A stretch of DNA of 64,000 bases from assembly GCF_050948175.1 (NCBI RefSeq), contig NW_027490136.1, forward strand, positions 868,001 through 932,000. The letters are read 5' to 3'. Position 1 is the first letter of the stretch, and each line of letters starts with the position of its first letter. Both the position numbers and the translations under genes were made by a program. The DNA is from Xylocopa sonorina (lineage: Eukaryota; Arthropoda; Insecta; Hymenoptera; Apidae). The notes beneath the pieces were generated by a model. That model worked only from the letters and a program-made list of their open reading frames with translations, did not search any database and had not been told where the DNA came from. Shown in pieces: positions 62,540 through 64,000 of the stretch.

Positions 62540-64000
62540 TATCACGTCCGGTGAAACTATTTTCCGCTGCTCCGGAGGCTTTACGACACGAGCCTATTTT
62601 TCAGTAATTCGGTTCGCGGGATCGCGTTAAGACCGTGTCCGTCAATTTCGGCTGACGCGACACTAGCGAAATCACTCGCGATAATAAGGGAATGACCCTA
62701 TCTTTCGATGACTTCTCTCGATTTGTACGTAGAAACGGCGTGGAGGATCTTTCGCTGGGATCGTAGCGGATTTCGTTCTGTTGGCTGCTACGGAAATCTC
62801 GATCAGTCGCCAGCGAAGAGGAGGACGGCGGTCGGAATTCAGCGATGATGCTGAATGTGGCAGAATCGGAGTGATGCGTCGTGGTGTCTGGATCGGAAGC
62901 GTGTACGGTCGTTTCGGAAAGCGGCGTCTGGGCTGGTGCGAAGGCAGTTTGCTGGTATACGAGGACTCTCGGAATGCCCTCCAAATATTCACGCACAAGT
63001 GATCCTATGAAATTCTTCCTACTCGCACGTCGCGTTCTTCGCAAACCGGAAGCACGATTCATTCACCAGGTTTTTCTGTACTTTCGACTAAGATCTGAAG
63101 GGTAAGCGGTGGTCTCAACGTCACAAAGCCGATTTCTATACTCCTTCAATTTGATGAAGATCAACCCCAGTTGTATGGAAGAACCCGTGGAAGAATTCGT
63201 AGTTAAATGTAATGTTAAAAGTAGAACTAGTATTATAAACACTTGATAAAATTAATGGATGTGGAAATAGTAGACTTGCTAAAAGAACTTGTACTTGGAT
63301 ATAGTAATAGTAAAAATAAAATATATTCTAGGTTTAAAGTATATAATAACTGGAATTATTCTAAGTCTAAGACTAAGTTAGAATGGAAATAGAAATACGA
63401 TGCCTGAACCCCACATTGAGGTGGCTAACGATCTAGAACTAGAGGTTTCGACTCCTCGGTAGGAGATCTCGAGTCAGAGTGTGTGCTCTGGAGACGCGTC
63501 TCTGACCTCCTCGGTTCGCGGGGCGCTACGGTCGCGGACGCTCGTGGTAGGGAGATCGCAAGTTCCGCGACTGGGGGACTCGCGTCTCGAGGCGGAGAGC
63601 GCGCGGTCCAGCGAGTGGGGACCCGCGGCTCGTGGTGGGGCTAGCGGCGCATGCCGCTGGCCGGACGCATCTTACTTAGTGTAACTTAGATCTAAGAATT
63701 CTCATATATGCGTCATGATATGGTATGTATGTCCTAGCTTAGAAGTAATATATAGGGTCTAGCAGATCCTGTTCCCGGAATTGGAAAAGACCCCATTCAG
63801 GTGATGGGCTGCGGCTACGTCTTCCTGCAGGACGGAACCCTCGGTGCGAGGGAGATAGGGCTGCCCGTCCTTAGTGCGGGCGAGACAGGTATAATCGGTG
63901 GTGCGAGTGAGACACTGGTGCCCGGTACGAGCGAGACAGGTATACTCGGCGGTGCGAGTGAGGCAGCGGAACTCGGTGTGAGTGAGCGCGTGCAGGTATG
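62540..64000 (-). mobile_element. Inverted LTR 'Y'', second copy, cut by the window end
   Basis: Nearly the same sequence as 16619-18041 and inserted at the same base of the satellite monomer (after CGAGG). Its edge reads TATCACG where Y has TGTCACG. It contains 151 bp (63354-63504) that Y lacks. The minisatellite with GGTGCGAG words is at about 63840-63990. The window ends before its 5' edge and any following satellite can be seen. Frames such as 62601-63062 on the minus strand are not supported as genes. Confidence 0.8.

Noticed and set aside
62601..63062. 153-codon minus-strand frame in Y'
   Set aside because: It lies in the U5-side part of an LTR, and the matching part of Y does not keep the same frame.
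1..64000. tRNA, rRNA or other structural RNA genes
   Set aside because: No cloverleaf with A/B boxes or conserved rRNA word was found; the only tRNA-related match is the primer-binding site.

Overview
The window is eukaryotic heterochromatin, most likely from an insect. A hymenopteran is a guess. Most of it (about 47 of 64 kb) is one satellite family with a 174-bp monomer. The rest is LTR-retrotransposon material plus a little AT-rich host DNA. There are no rRNA or tRNA genes, no CRISPR array and no bacterial-type operons. Most open frames inside the satellite and the LTRs are incidental.

Layout. 1-6125 is AT-rich non-satellite DNA. It holds a solo LTR (320-1694, with a 4-bp target duplication), one weak candidate host gene on the minus strand (3413-3933, two exons), a possible DNA-transposon end, and a 3'-cut LTR (5392-6125). 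After this the satellite alternates in direction: plus (6126-16618), minus (18042-41022), plus (46169-51839), minus (52202-56150), plus (58471-62539). Every change of direction is occupied by a foreign block: an inverted LTR called Y (16619-18041), a gag/protease retroelement (41023-46168), a 362-bp LTR (51840-52201), and a truncated copy of the left-flank DNA called X' (56151-58470). A second copy of the inverted LTR (Y', 62540-64000) follows the last array and runs off the window.

X' and Y' are copies of material at 1266-3515 and 16619-18041. The order host/LTR - plus satellite - inverted LTR is therefore present twice, with about 10.5 kb of satellite between the parts in the first copy (and 2.6 kb of extra non-satellite DNA) and 4.1 kb in the second. 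Smaller duplications, by 3, 4, 9, 10, 15 and 21 monomers, lie inside the arrays. The 9-monomer one (1564 bp) looks identical wherever compared.

The retroelement at 41-46 kb is Ty3/gypsy-like. It has a primer-binding site matching a tRNA-Leu 3' end, a Gag with two CCHC knuckles, a plausible -1 frameshift heptamer, an aspartic protease, and a pol frame fused in frame from the start of RT to the C-terminal end of integrase. RT core, RNase H and the integrase catalytic core are absent. It cannot move by itself. Its left LTR is reduced to 51 bp while its right LTR is about 1.58 kb.

I see no new enzymatic system. The unusual feature is architectural: alternating satellite blocks with LTR-derived DNA at each polarity switch, inside a duplicated macro-unit. 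All comparisons were made by eye; percent identities and monomer counts are estimates.
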